NCBI RefSeq assembly: GCF_032062135.1
Contig: NC_092861.1
Coordinates: 119,495,989-119,559,988 of the forward strand
Length of the DNA stretch: 64,000 bases
From: Pyxicephalus adspersus
Lineage: Eukaryota; Chordata; Amphibia; Anura; Pyxicephalidae
Direction: 5' to 3'
Of this stretch, positions 40,301-53,100 are shown one piece after another. The notes beneath the pieces are model-generated. The model saw nothing but the letters and a program-made list of their open reading frames with translations. It was not told the DNA's origin and ran no database searches. How positions within the stretch are numbered: position 1 is the first letter of the stretch; every line of letters starts with the position of its first letter. The position numbers were made by a program, and so were the translations under genes.

Positions 40301-43300
40301 CCCTACCTGACAGACAGGGCGGTGCTGTGTAGTAGGGTTGTGTGGCTCCCAGGACTAAAGTGGCAAACATACAAAACGTATGACAGGTTTACCAGCCCCC
40401 ATATATGTATTTCAGGTTTCTGTGTATTTAGTTGCCTGGAGTTCAGCTTTTAACATAGTACCTCTAAACAGACAGAGCCTGGCAACAACATTTTTGGTTA
40501 CTATTTCAAATGACTTCAGCACTCTACCCAGAAATTTTTTTTAAGCCAGGGGGGAAGAAATTGAGGGCCCCTGTATTATGACCCAACTCATCAGTAATCA
40601 CCCAAAAACAGCTGGGTGGTTGCTGAAAAGTGCCGGGTGCTGCACCCAGCTAAAAGGGGCTGGGGAGAACACTTGACATTTAGAAGCATGTGCACTTTAT
40701 AAACAGTATTTTTGTGCTTCATTGTTTTAGTGTATTGTAGTTTCAAATAAATACCTTCATAGCGCCCAAAGCCTGGAACGTTAGTGCTAATCGTGTTGGT
40801 GTAAGAGCTGCAAGCATAGCATTAAACCGGGCACCTGTGCTTTGAATGCATGAACTGTATTTCCCATTGGGAGAAACGGAGCCAAACCTGAGGAAGACAT
40901 AATGCATAGTATTTTATTAGTGGCATCCAATATATTTTTTCATGGTTAGTAATGTGTATGAAACGTTGATAATGTGTATGTAACATTTATATTCCCCTGA
41001 CAATGCCTTCATCTGCTTTTCTCATTAGAAGGATTGTGCCATCTTTGTTCAGGAATCATCCAGGGTTAATATGCATTCCTAGGTTGTGAGGCTGCCTCTG
41101 AGATCATACAGTCATATGAATCACAGTGGTCTTGAAGCCACTGCCTGTGTTCACAAACCTCTCAATTAGCTCCTAATGGAATCCCTTTTCTTGTGACAAG
41201 CTACAATGCCATTGTCTATGAGTGATCATAGAGAAATGGACAAAAAAAGGCATACGCCTGTCTGCAGTCAAGTGATGACATAGCCTTTTAAAAATTCCTA
41301 TTCTCAACCTAGACAAACCAGTGGAATGGAAAAAAAGGACAAAGGGCTAACACTAATCCACAAAAATCTATAAACAAACATTTCCTTACACTATGTTCAA
41401 AAGGTGGTCTGCATTAGCATTGCATGAACCTTGCATACAACACTTATCAATGTTCTGGTGAGTGTGGGAAGTATATATTTAAAGCTAAACTCCAGGGCAA
41501 CAGTCCATTTTTAAATGTAATTTGTCTCCCACCCGTGTTTAGGAAATGTAAATGGCACATTTATCCAATGTCACTTCCCAGATAAAGAGTTCCTTTCACA
41601 TTTCCTACCTACTGGTAGGGACAATGGATACACATACATGCTAGAAGTTCATCTTTAAAGATTAGCTTAATTAAAACCAGTTTATTTGATTTTGGGGTCA
41701 AAGTGATGCAAGGTTTTATTATCTGATTGGTAATTACTATAGATCCATGCACTTCAATGATAGGATGAGCTTAGTTTGCCAAATAAACTAACCCCTACAC
41801 AAAAATGGTTAAATGCTTGTTGGTGCGAAGAGGGACCATAATAAAAAAACATCTTCTCTCTTCTTATCTTCTGTATTGGTCCTTTGCATTGACAACAATG
41901 CATTTAAGACGTCAATGCCTGCAAAGTGGCTTACAGTGAAGAAGTTTTGGGACCCGTCTCATGGAGGAAAAACCTGTATGAGCCCATCTTACACTTTTTG
42001 AGTCAAAGGACCTGATTTATTAAAGCTCTCCTAATGGCTTGGGAGGATACACTTTTATCAGTGAACCTGGGCGATCCAGTAAACCTGGAATGGATTTGGC
42101 CCAGGATTGAAAACATTTGCTGACAAATAGCAAATGAGTTTTAAGACATCCAATTCGGAGATCTACCCATGTTCATTGTTGAAAGTGTATCTTCTGCAGT
42201 CTTGGAGAGCTTTAATAAATCAGGGCCAAAGACTCAGGACAAGCATGCTGGAAAGAAATCAGAGCAAGTTCTGATCTGTTGCATTTTTAAATATTCTACT
42301 AAAGGTCACTGCACTTTCATGCAATTTGTACCAGACAGACAAAAATCAATACTCAGATTTCTTTTTTAGTGGAAATGAAAACAACATTTTGAGCTACCTA
42401 CAGCAATGAATTAAAAGGTAGGAATTAAACTCCCTTTGTAAATCCAGAAAATGTGTGAACCTCTCTGCCTGTTATGGGCCTTTCTTTTTTGAGATCCAAA
42501 AGAAGTAATATAACATACATTTCATAATGAACAAAAAGAAGAGAATATTATACCACAATATCAGTTTCATGTCAGCAACATTATAATGCTTACTACTCAC
42601 AGTAAAGTCATCCTTTTTCTAAAGATCCCACAGACTGGGGCAGAGTGTTAGCAGACATACTGCCTAAAACTGCTGTTTGCACTAGTCCAATCAGCTTATC
42701 CTTCCTTATTAAAACTAAATTAGAAATTCCTCCACGCAGCAGTGGAATTTGTATGTAAGTTGAAACAAGTACATTATTTTAATAAAAGCAATTAGGAAAG
42801 ATGTTTGTCTCAACATATTATTAGGCAGCATGGTGTCAGTTACTGCATAAAATCCTCACTGTGAGTTGATCACAAACAAAGCAAAAAAACACTTTATGAA
42901 GCCTAGACATTCAATAACGTCTGGAGCAAGCTGTGCTTAGATATGCAAAAAAAAAAACAACTGCAGAATTTTTCTTGCTCATTAAAGAGTTACAACAGCT
43001 TGCAGAAAGAGCTCAGTTCTTAGGATCACCCACAACCTCAAGTCATGCCTACCGCCCCCTTCACCCTATCAAGCCTCTGTCCTGCACACTAAAGGAGCAG
43101 AGAAGTCCTGTTCGTATCTAGGAGTCCTCTGTATGTCCGATGTCCTTAACTCGGGGGCTACCTGTACTATAAACTAGTGTATAATGACCTGTTAGCCAAT
43201 GAGTACACTAGTAACTTTTTATAATACTAGTAAAGCATAATAATAGTAAAGCATATCACTAGACATTTGGATTTTTCGCCCCCAAAGTGTGAATCCATGT

Positions 43301-44137
43301 GAATGGCAGCTCCTGGGCACACAGCAAACTGCGGCTGCTCACCCAGAAGTGGTCAAATGCACTATGGATAACAAAATTTGAACATGGCTGCGTCTGTAGC
43401 CGCTGTGCATATATCCAAACAACTGGACAGCCACAAATGACTTAGGAACTGCAATAAGATCTACTGCAGTCAAATTCAAAAAAATGGTTCCTAAACAAAC
43501 CAGGTTGGAACTGTGGTTGAGCCTGTGGCTGAACACTGGGGTTTAACGCGGGTCTTAAATGGCCCTTACTGTGCAGGTAAGGCTAGTGCTAAAGAAGATT
43601 TGGTCCAAAGAGAATAACCAGCAGCTATCATATTGAAATTGGGCTAATCTACTTTACACTGAAATTGCACTTAACACACAATCTTAACAAACAACTAAAT
43701 TACCAAAGTAAAAAAAAAAAGTCAACAAGAACTAAGAACTGTCTAAATATAACAGAAGGCAAAGTGAAAAATGATAAATGTATACTACAAAACACCTTTG
43801 TTAAAAAAACAGAAAACAAAATGTATTATATGATCGCACGTACTTCCTGCAAAGCCAAGACACACACATCTCTTAACTGGTTTCATTATACATGGAAGCC
43901 ACAAGTATTCTGCTGTGTTAACAATAGCAAATATCTCACAGTCATGTGTTGTGCATTATTGTACAATATAACTGGACAACTAAAACCTCAGCAGGATTCA
44001 GCAAGAAAAAAACTGGGATAGTTGCAAGTCTATTTTTGGTAGGCTGCTTAGTATGTCGGCTGTATTAACAAACTTGTTACTTACTAATAATACTAAAAAA
44101 AAAAACAGGAAAAAAAAAATATATATTCTCCCTATAT

Positions 44138-44171
<34 letters not shown>

Positions 44172-47100
44172 GGCGAGAAAGAGAGATCAACCAATAAGCT
44201 CAACTCTTTCACTGAGTTCTATTTTCATATCAGAATGCTCATTCATAAAACACAGGCTCATTGTCCTTGCAGGTACGCACTGTGGATGTATTAAAACATT
44301 TTGTGATATGTTAATGAATACAGATCTTTAGGAAGAACTAATCACCCAATTTATATTTTAAGCATACTAATACACATACATAAAGATTGTATTTCATATA
44401 GTTTCCAATAATTTTGTATGCCTGCATGATGCTACTGAAATGTAGGCAAATGTATCCTAAATTTACAAAACTTTCAGGAATAGTCAATTTATTATTACAA
44501 ATACTACTCCATTTGCAACAAGGTATAAAATTATTAATCATTTTATTTATTAAAAGAAACCTACAGTCACATTGTGAACAGTGCACTAAAACTGGGCATA
44601 TAAAGAATTATGTTACTGTATGGCCTGTGGTGCAATCTTGTCACAATGTTACTTTGTATGGAGAGCTAATAATTTCTAAGTATTTATTTCTAAGTATGCT
44701 CTATTGGGAATAATGTTGCATATGAATGACAAAGGGTGGCCATTCTCTCCAGGCTAGACTGAAGTCATTTAATCAGAGCAACAAATATTTCTGTCACATA
44801 TTCACAGCAGTCCACCAATTAAATGTAAGGCCCCTGTATATAGAATTACGTCCAAAAATTGCTTCATGGTCAGGGGGACCTATTGGAGCATTTCTCAAGT
44901 GAAAAAAATTTTAGAAGTATGTGACAAAACACATTTAGAAATCAATCAGTTAATCGGTGTATTGTAACTCATTACATACAGTTAGGTCCATAAATATTTG
45001 GACAGAGACAACTTTTTTCTATTTTTGGTTCTGTACATTACTACAATTATTTTTAAATGAAACCACAAGAAGTGGAATATTCTTGAATGGCCAAGCCTGA
45101 TCTGAACCCAATTGAGCATGCATTTCACCTGTTATAGACTAAACTTCAGACAGAAAGACCCACAAACAAACAACAACTGAAAGCCGCTGCAGTAAAGGCC
45201 TGGCAGAGCATTAAAAAGGAGGAAACCCAGCATCTGGTAATGTCCATGAGTTCAAGACTACAGGCTGTCATTGCCAGCAAAGGGTTTTCAACCAAGTATT
45301 AGAAATGAACATTTTATTTTCAGCTTTTTAATTTGTCCAATTACATTTGAGCCACTGAAATGAAATGATTGTGTAAAAAAAGGCTTTAGTTCCTCACATT
45401 TTTATGCAATCATTTTTGTTCAACCCACTGACTTAAAACTGGAATTCTGCAGTTTACCTGCATCTGAGTTGTTTCATTTAAAATTAATTGTGGAACCAAA
45501 ATTAGAAAAAAAGTTGTCTCTGTCCAAATATGTATGGACCTAACTGTACAATAGATTTTTGTCTTATATCAATCAGAAATATTTCTATAATTGTGAAACA
45601 TGTACCCCCCCCCCCCCTTTTCCTTTTCTTTTGGAAAAAAAAGACTCCCACTGGCCTTACCCTTGACGTTAGGTGGCAAATTTGGAATCCAGGAGCCCCT
45701 TTAATAAAGGGCCCCCTAATATCTGTCCCATCATCCATACACCTTAACGATTACCAGAAAGGGGACAGCTTTCACTTTTGTTTATACAGAGTATAGCAGC
45801 TATCAGGGAAAGCAGCAGCTGTACAATGAAAATTCACAATAATTACACAGTAACAAACCCTGGCTTACACAAGTATTGTTCAGTAATAAGTGTATAATTA
45901 AACAACAGCAATAACTACTTTTAATTTACAAGCCCATGCATTGTATTTACCTAGAACTACTTTTAATTGTAACTGTCTATCATGAACAACTGACTAGTCC
46001 GACTTTAAAATGAACCTGTGTTCAGACTATCCCAACTGAACTAATTACATATTACATTATTATTATGATCAAATCTTCTATCTCAGCTTTAGGAACAGAA
46101 TTGTATAAATAAATAAATAATACAGTTTACATAAATAAATAATACAGTTTACAAATTGAAAAGGCCAAAAATTCAGTGAACTCCATTCAGTGCCTGTCCA
46201 TAAGACATACATGGACGTATGTAACTTTTTTAGACTTATTTGCTGAGATTATAAAAATAGTATAGAACTGTTTTGTCAATCGCACAAATAGCAGATTTTT
46301 CAAAATTGTACAAAACATTTTCTCATCTGAAAAGCCCCAAAAATATCAGTGTAAAAAAAACAAATATAGAATAGTAATGTTGAGTTGCTTGGGTTTTTTT
46401 AAAGCATGTACTTAGGCTATAAATATTATAACGACTTATAAATTGGACATTACTAAATATATATTTATTGTACAGGATGCCAGGGCTGGGTCCTGGATGG
46501 TAGATACATAACTCCTTTTTGTAGGTCATAGTTCCCTTTACCCCTCGAGGTTTCATACTCCAAGAGAACAGGAATTTGGTTTGGCGACCTGCAGTCGCCA
46601 TTTTTTTACAGGGCCCAGACTCTTGGATAGGTGGATCTGGGTGGGCCTTCCTATCCTACTGCAGCTCGGGTATGTCAGGGGGCTGTCAGGAAATAGGTGG
46701 GGCAGTGTGAGTCTGACTCAGTGTGAGTACAGACAGCAAAGCTGAGGGGAGCAAGACTGGTCAGCTCAATGCTGTTACTGCGAGTAAAGACTAGAAACTT
46801 TTGAAACTGCAGCACTTAATACTTGTAAGTACCAGGTCCAGTCCTGGGGTAGGTTTTTTTTTCCAGTGGACTAAGTTGTTTTTGTATTATCTTTATGCTG
46901 AAATTAGTCTGTTTGAGTTAAGTTTGTCCCTTAATAAATGCACTTTATAAGGACCCCACAGTGTCCCCTGCGGTGTGCTGACCCCCCTATCTTCACATTA
47001 TATATACACATATATATTCAATCCTAATGAAACATTTGCTCCATAGTCTGCAAAAGAAGTCATTCTGTCCCACAAGGGTAGAAATTTATCCTACTTGTTC

Positions 47101-50100
47101 ACTGATGTAATCTTCACAAAACTCAGGTGTGGAAAGCCACTAACCAATATACCACAAGGTCCTATGTTTACAGGGTGAATCAAAGAGACAGCTAAAAATA
47201 CCAACTAAGTCACACACAACTTGGTCAGGCTTATAATAACTCTGATCTCTTAGCATCTACAAAACCCATTTTTATTGTATTCCTATAAGAAACTGATGCC
47301 AAACTGAAATCGATGTCGATATACTAACTTGTTGAGCAGGTTTTCTCTGGGGATCCGAACTTGATTGAATGTCAGAATTCCATTATCTACACCATGAAGA
47401 CCTTAAATAATAAATACAAATTACAGACTTATTACTCCACAAAACAAAACAGTTTTGCTTGAAATATAAAACTACATATTCCTAAAAGATAATGTTACCA
47501 GTTGGGTTTTGTATTTTTCAGAAGAAAGTTCCTAACAAGTTACATAGCAAAAATGGGTCATATTAATAACATTTGGTATACTGGATTATTTTACAAGGAT
47601 GAATAACACAAGCACACCTTGTTCCTTAGTTCTAAATCTTACATAATGGGGCAGGCACATTTTTAAGACACTATGTGCATAGTGTGGCATATTATACTAC
47701 CCTCCCCATAACACAAACCCTTCTTATTATATTATTAATAATAATAATAATAATATACAGGATTTATATGGCGTCAACATATTACCCAGCGCTTGTATAC
47801 TCACTACTACTATGCTAGTATCCTCTGTGTTAACACTACTCTGCAATAAAGTATTCTGCACATCTAGTCCTAGCAGCAGAAATACATAAATTAAATTGCT
47901 TAAAAGGTGTCTCCTTGAGAAGATATAATTATATTCAACAAGCAAACCCAAATAAAAAAAGCCATTTGCAGCACCTTACTTATATGGTTGTGCTATAAGC
48001 CTAAAAACGATAGGGAGATATTACATATTGGTGTGAAAAATACATGGTATATATATTTCAAAAGATGTTTCGTGGTGATAGGAAGATATCAATTGTGCAA
48101 TGGTATCTTTACAATCTAACTTAAGATCTGTATACTTGATTCATTTAGTATATGTCAGTACTGTTTTATGTATAATAACAAGGAAAAAACTGGACTTTAG
48201 TTACCACAAAGACCACAGACGCCAGATGGTGGCTTGTTGACAACAGTTTGTGATGACAAGTGCATTAGAGTAACTTCAACAGTTTCCAGTCGCTTGTGTA
48301 CACTCAAAAAGTAATATGTAGGCTAATCATGCGTAACAATGACCTATTATGTAGTAAGGTATCTATAAGAAGTGTGGCTGCTAATGTGACCATCTGCCCC
48401 AAAGGACTTGTCTGGGTGTTATATATAAGGTCTAAGCAGAAATAAAATATCAACTTGCTTATCTGATCTTGTACTATGAATGAAATATTTTATTGTATGT
48501 TGTGATTTTAAACACAGGACAGTCACACTTATACTTACATATTACATACTACCATTTAAAAAGTACCTAGCTAGTTGTTGTCATTCTAAAATAAAATATC
48601 ATACACTCAGCATAACTTACATAGACTATCCTGTGTAGCAAAGTTTTTTTTTTGTGTGGTCCCCATTCCCCAGCTCTTTTCTGAATCCTGACATATCCTG
48701 CACTGGCAGCCGCATTAAAACAAAGGTACATCGATTCTGTACTTTCATTCACCTGTGTATATATGTATTATCTTTCCCATTAGCTGTATTGATTGGATGT
48801 TGCTTAAGCAACAAAAAAGTTTGAGAAGCTGTTTACCCTGAGATTCACATAACAGGTAACACACTGTGATGTCATAACGTGCAGTTGGGAAAAAAAAGTA
48901 TAGCAGGAACAAAAACCTGGGAAAGGCAAAAGTGGAATTATTGCTTAATAATTAAAGAAATTCTAGAATGCAGAACGCTTGGATTCAGCAGACTCCAGCG
49001 CCATCTGCACTAACTATGTTGAGGTAAAGATCAAACAGCATTAGAGAATATTTAGGGGAAAAATTCAATTTTTTTAACCTTTATTCCCTGTCAAAAGGAA
49101 AGAAATATTACAGAGTCATGTCCACTTTAAACTGAAACAAACTTTAATTTTGCAGTTTTTTGTAAATGTATACTGTATATGACAAATATAGACTAAAATG
49201 GCCTATACTCAGTTGTGTGTAATTATTTTTAAGATCTTGTTTTTGGGTACAGATTGTACGCACAAATGGGCAGGCATATTTTTATTAGATATGCAGGTTC
49301 TGCCTAGTACTTTACAATTTCTCTCTGTCTATACCAAGGTCTCAAAACACTGGAAAAAAACAATCTTTGTAAAACTATGCACAGAAGCATTGTAGTTGTT
49401 TAAACTCTGGGCAAACTGCTAAGTACAGCTAGTATACATTAATGTATTTCACTGTTATATGTGCCTAAGGATCAGATGTTCTGTACAAATGACTGTAGTT
49501 ACGTTACAAAGCAGATAACCTAATAGGTATCTAAGTTTGCATTTTTCACAGACACTAGTTTCAATAAAGAACCAGGCTATGTTTATTAATCTTTTAATAC
49601 ATTTTATGCAATATCCATGGTAACTTCTAGATAACATGTATTATAGTGGAAAATCTCTGTGATGGATTCAAGATCATTCTCATTTCATGGTGGTTTGGCA
49701 GGAAAAATTGGATAGGCAAAGAGCCAATTCAACAGCTGTTGGGTTTTTTTTCCACATTTAGGGTGCAGCACAACTGCCTTGTTTTGTCGACGAGGCAATA
49801 GGGAATCATCTGATATTTTCCAACCAATTCAAATGATAATCTGTTTTGTAGGACGTAAACTGACTTTGAATACATTAATGGTAGAATAAGAATGATAATT
49901 GATACAGTTTTTTTGTGTGTACTAACAGCCTAAAACATGATTTGCTATTTTCTTACTTATTTACATAAAAAGTATATGCAGGTAGTCAGGTACAGCTCTA
50001 TAGCACAAAAGAAACATTACTACTTAATACTATTAACAATATTACTAGTTAAATTATTAGTAAAAGTGTTTAGCATTTGTTCCTCTACCAGAAACAGTCA

Positions 50101-53100
50101 ATTGTATAATTTTTTTACCTTCTTTGTACATCATATCTATTGCTTTTACTCCAGGATACATGTTCCCATTTTGATCTCGAATAGGAACGATGAAACAGTG
50201 TGGACCTAGAATGAAATTTTATAAATTGTTTATTTAAAAAAATAAAAAAATAGCAGGACAGATTAATAACATGCATTACATACAGATACATGGAGTGTGT
50301 GATCTACTAGTCAGTAACCTACAACAGTCATATTGGCTTTAATTGACCCTGTCAACACAGTGTCACTTGTAAAAAAAGAAAAGAAAAAAGAGGCTCCATA
50401 CTTACCATTCTGGTGGTCAGTTTGTTAAAAAAGACAGTTTTTTGGTGCTTGGCATGCAAAAAAAACCTGCCTATAAGATCCTGAACTACCTTGTCAGTGA
50501 CTGTAAAGGTGTGCTGGGATGGAGTATGTAATGTACTGCTACTGGGTTACACAATTTTCTGCTAATGGCTGCCGTGTATGCGCACCTCCTATATCTTATT
50601 AGAAATAAAAGGTCTATACAGGAAGTCCCCGGGTTAAAGACATCCGACATACAGATGCCTCCTAGATACAAATGGACTTCCCTGCTCGCTGTGTGCAGAA
50701 AGGAGGCTTGGAGGGGGAGGTTTGAATGAGTTGCAGAAGAAATCTTTTGCTAAAAACAGCTGAGGTTGTGGGTGATCTTAGGGGGTGAGCTCTTTCCAAA
50801 GCCTCTTGTAACTCTTTATTGACCATTACAAACTCCGCAGTTGTTTCTTTTTGCATATCAAAGCACAGCTTGCTCCAGAAGGTAATTAATGTCTAGGCTC
50901 CATAAAGATTTTTTTTTTGCTTTGTTTGTGTTTAACTCACAGAGAAGATTTTATGCAGTAACTGACACAATGCTGCCTAAAAATATGTTGAGACAAACAT
51001 CTGTCCTAATTCCATTTATTAAAATAATATACCTCTTCTAACTTACATACAAATTCAACTTTGGAACAAACCTACAGTCCCTAACTTGTATGTAACCCGG
51101 GGACTACATGTATTATTATAATTATTATTATTATTATTATTATTATTAAACAGGATTTATATAGCGCCAACATATTACGCAGCGCTGTACATTAAATAGG
51201 GATTGCAAATGACAGACTAATACAGACAGTGATACAGGAGGAGAGGACCCTGCCCCTAAGAGCTTACAATTTAGTATTCCACTCAATATTTCCTTATGCT
51301 GTAAAACCAACTTCGATTTTGGACACACTGTAACTTGTGTCACATATTTTTCATGTTGTTGTTCTGCACATATTGAGCCCGGGCCTAGGAGACCAGTCTG
51401 TATTTTTTTTCATTTTAAGAAAGATTTAGGAGCTTTGACAATTTTGACAATTAACTTTTAGGTTTAATTTAGTTTTTTTAAAATTAAGTAAGAAACTGAT
51501 TACAGTTCTTCTGAACCCACTAACCTTGAGACTTTCCATTTATGATGAGCTGGGCAAATACAGCGGCATAATTTCCTTTCATTGCATTGCCAATATACAT
51601 CTTTGCAGCACTATCACATGGGGTATTAATTATGAATTCCTAAAAAAAATAAATAAATAAACAAATGTTACTTAAATTAAATGTCTTAAGTTTTTTTTTT
51701 TTTTTTTTTTTAGAAAAGAACCAGATATACTTGAAAACCGATAATGGGTACAAATTGCTTAGGTGGAATTCATGAATACAGAACTTCATCACATAAGCCT
51801 GAAGTGAACACACATCATTTCACCTCATCTGACACACTGGTAAATCAAAACTAAAATTTAGCCATCTGAAGAACAATTGCAGTCCACTTACTTTTTTACC
51901 TTTGTTTTTGTATCCACTGATACCATTTCTAATCCACAGATCTTTCACAGAATCCTCCCTGCCAGGCATGAATGCATGCTGTGATCTCTACTTACGGTGT
52001 AAATAAATACAAGTAAAAAGAAACAAATATTTCTTTAGTTACACTTGCTGTGGTATGGACTGTTCTGTCTCCTTAAACCTAACTGCATTTATACAGTATA
52101 CTACCATAAATACCAAAAAGAAATGAGAAGTAGAGTGTTTTTAAGTTTTTAGGGTCTTGGAAATCCAGAATGGCCATAAATCCGGAAGAAAGTCCCAACT
52201 CCGGTGGTTATGACTTGTTCCAAAAGGACAATAAATATACATGACATACAGCGGTGTAATAAGAAAAAAAAACATCAAGTTGGATAGCCCTGTATAGCAA
52301 AGAGAAAACTACTAGAAAAAGTGACACAATAAACTCGTACTTGCCATCATATCCCCACATACGGTACAAAACATTTAATGGCCCATCGTGATTTTATATT
52401 CATTGGATTCCTGAAAGGTTATCCAAGGGGCCCAGGTGGACAGAAGTTTCTCAGTTTTGTCATAGATTCCCAAGGTTAGATCCCAAAGTCAGGGCTTTTG
52501 ATTGCAGTTATGAAGATACATCCTGACCAAATAGCCAATACTATTACACAGAGCGCACAGGGCATATCTCAAAAAGGTAATAATAAACTTTCAAAAGGTC
52601 TGAACAATTAAATGACAATATGCAAAATGTCATACTATATTTTTTTCAAACAAGGGTCCAAATTTTTAGGAGAGTTCATATTCTGATGAACCTTAAATAC
52701 TTCACTGTGTCTGTATCCACCAACTCGTAAAAAAGAAAAAAATAATAATATTTTTATTATTAATATTATTATTATTATTATTAATAATAATAATAATAAT
52801 AAAAAAAGAACATGGGAATTTTTGATCTATGTTCGGTAGGGACATTCCAGAATGAAAATATAGTTTGTGCTGAAGAAAAATGAAACTATAGGCTGTGTGC
52901 TTTAGCCACTTGTTTGCTTCTTCAGAACTAGAAGTCACCTACTGTAATTGTTTTCTGGTGACTACTAGTGACTAGTGACTACAATGGGTTTGTACATTAG
53001 CAGTAGGATATGCAAAAACTAGATGGCTAAATGGCTGATGAAATGTTTGAATGTCTACGTGAAACAATATTAAACGGATACCTCCAAGCTGATTTTGCTA

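Larger units (their letters stand above)
34391..40754 (-). other. ACOXL intron, 6,364 nt
   Basis: It contains a piggyBac-like element interrupted by an assembly gap, an old Tc1-like transposon with transposase remnants, and a T2-like MITE at 39971-40449. The 36491-38780 part is AT-rich with no recognised element. Confidence 0.8.
40888..47328 (-). other. ACOXL intron, 6,441 nt
   Basis: It contains a short T2-like MITE, a palindromic MITE, a pogo-like element, a compound (CA)/(TA) repeat near 44135, an internally deleted Tc1-like element and a possible solo LTR near 46673-46997. No additional exon was seen. Confidence 0.8.
50206..51524 (-). other. ACOXL intron, 1,319 nt
   Basis: About half of this intron is a full-length pogo-like MITE (50618-51110), directly followed by an L2 3' tail (51111-51275). 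The remaining sequence shows nothing distinctive. Confidence 0.8.
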
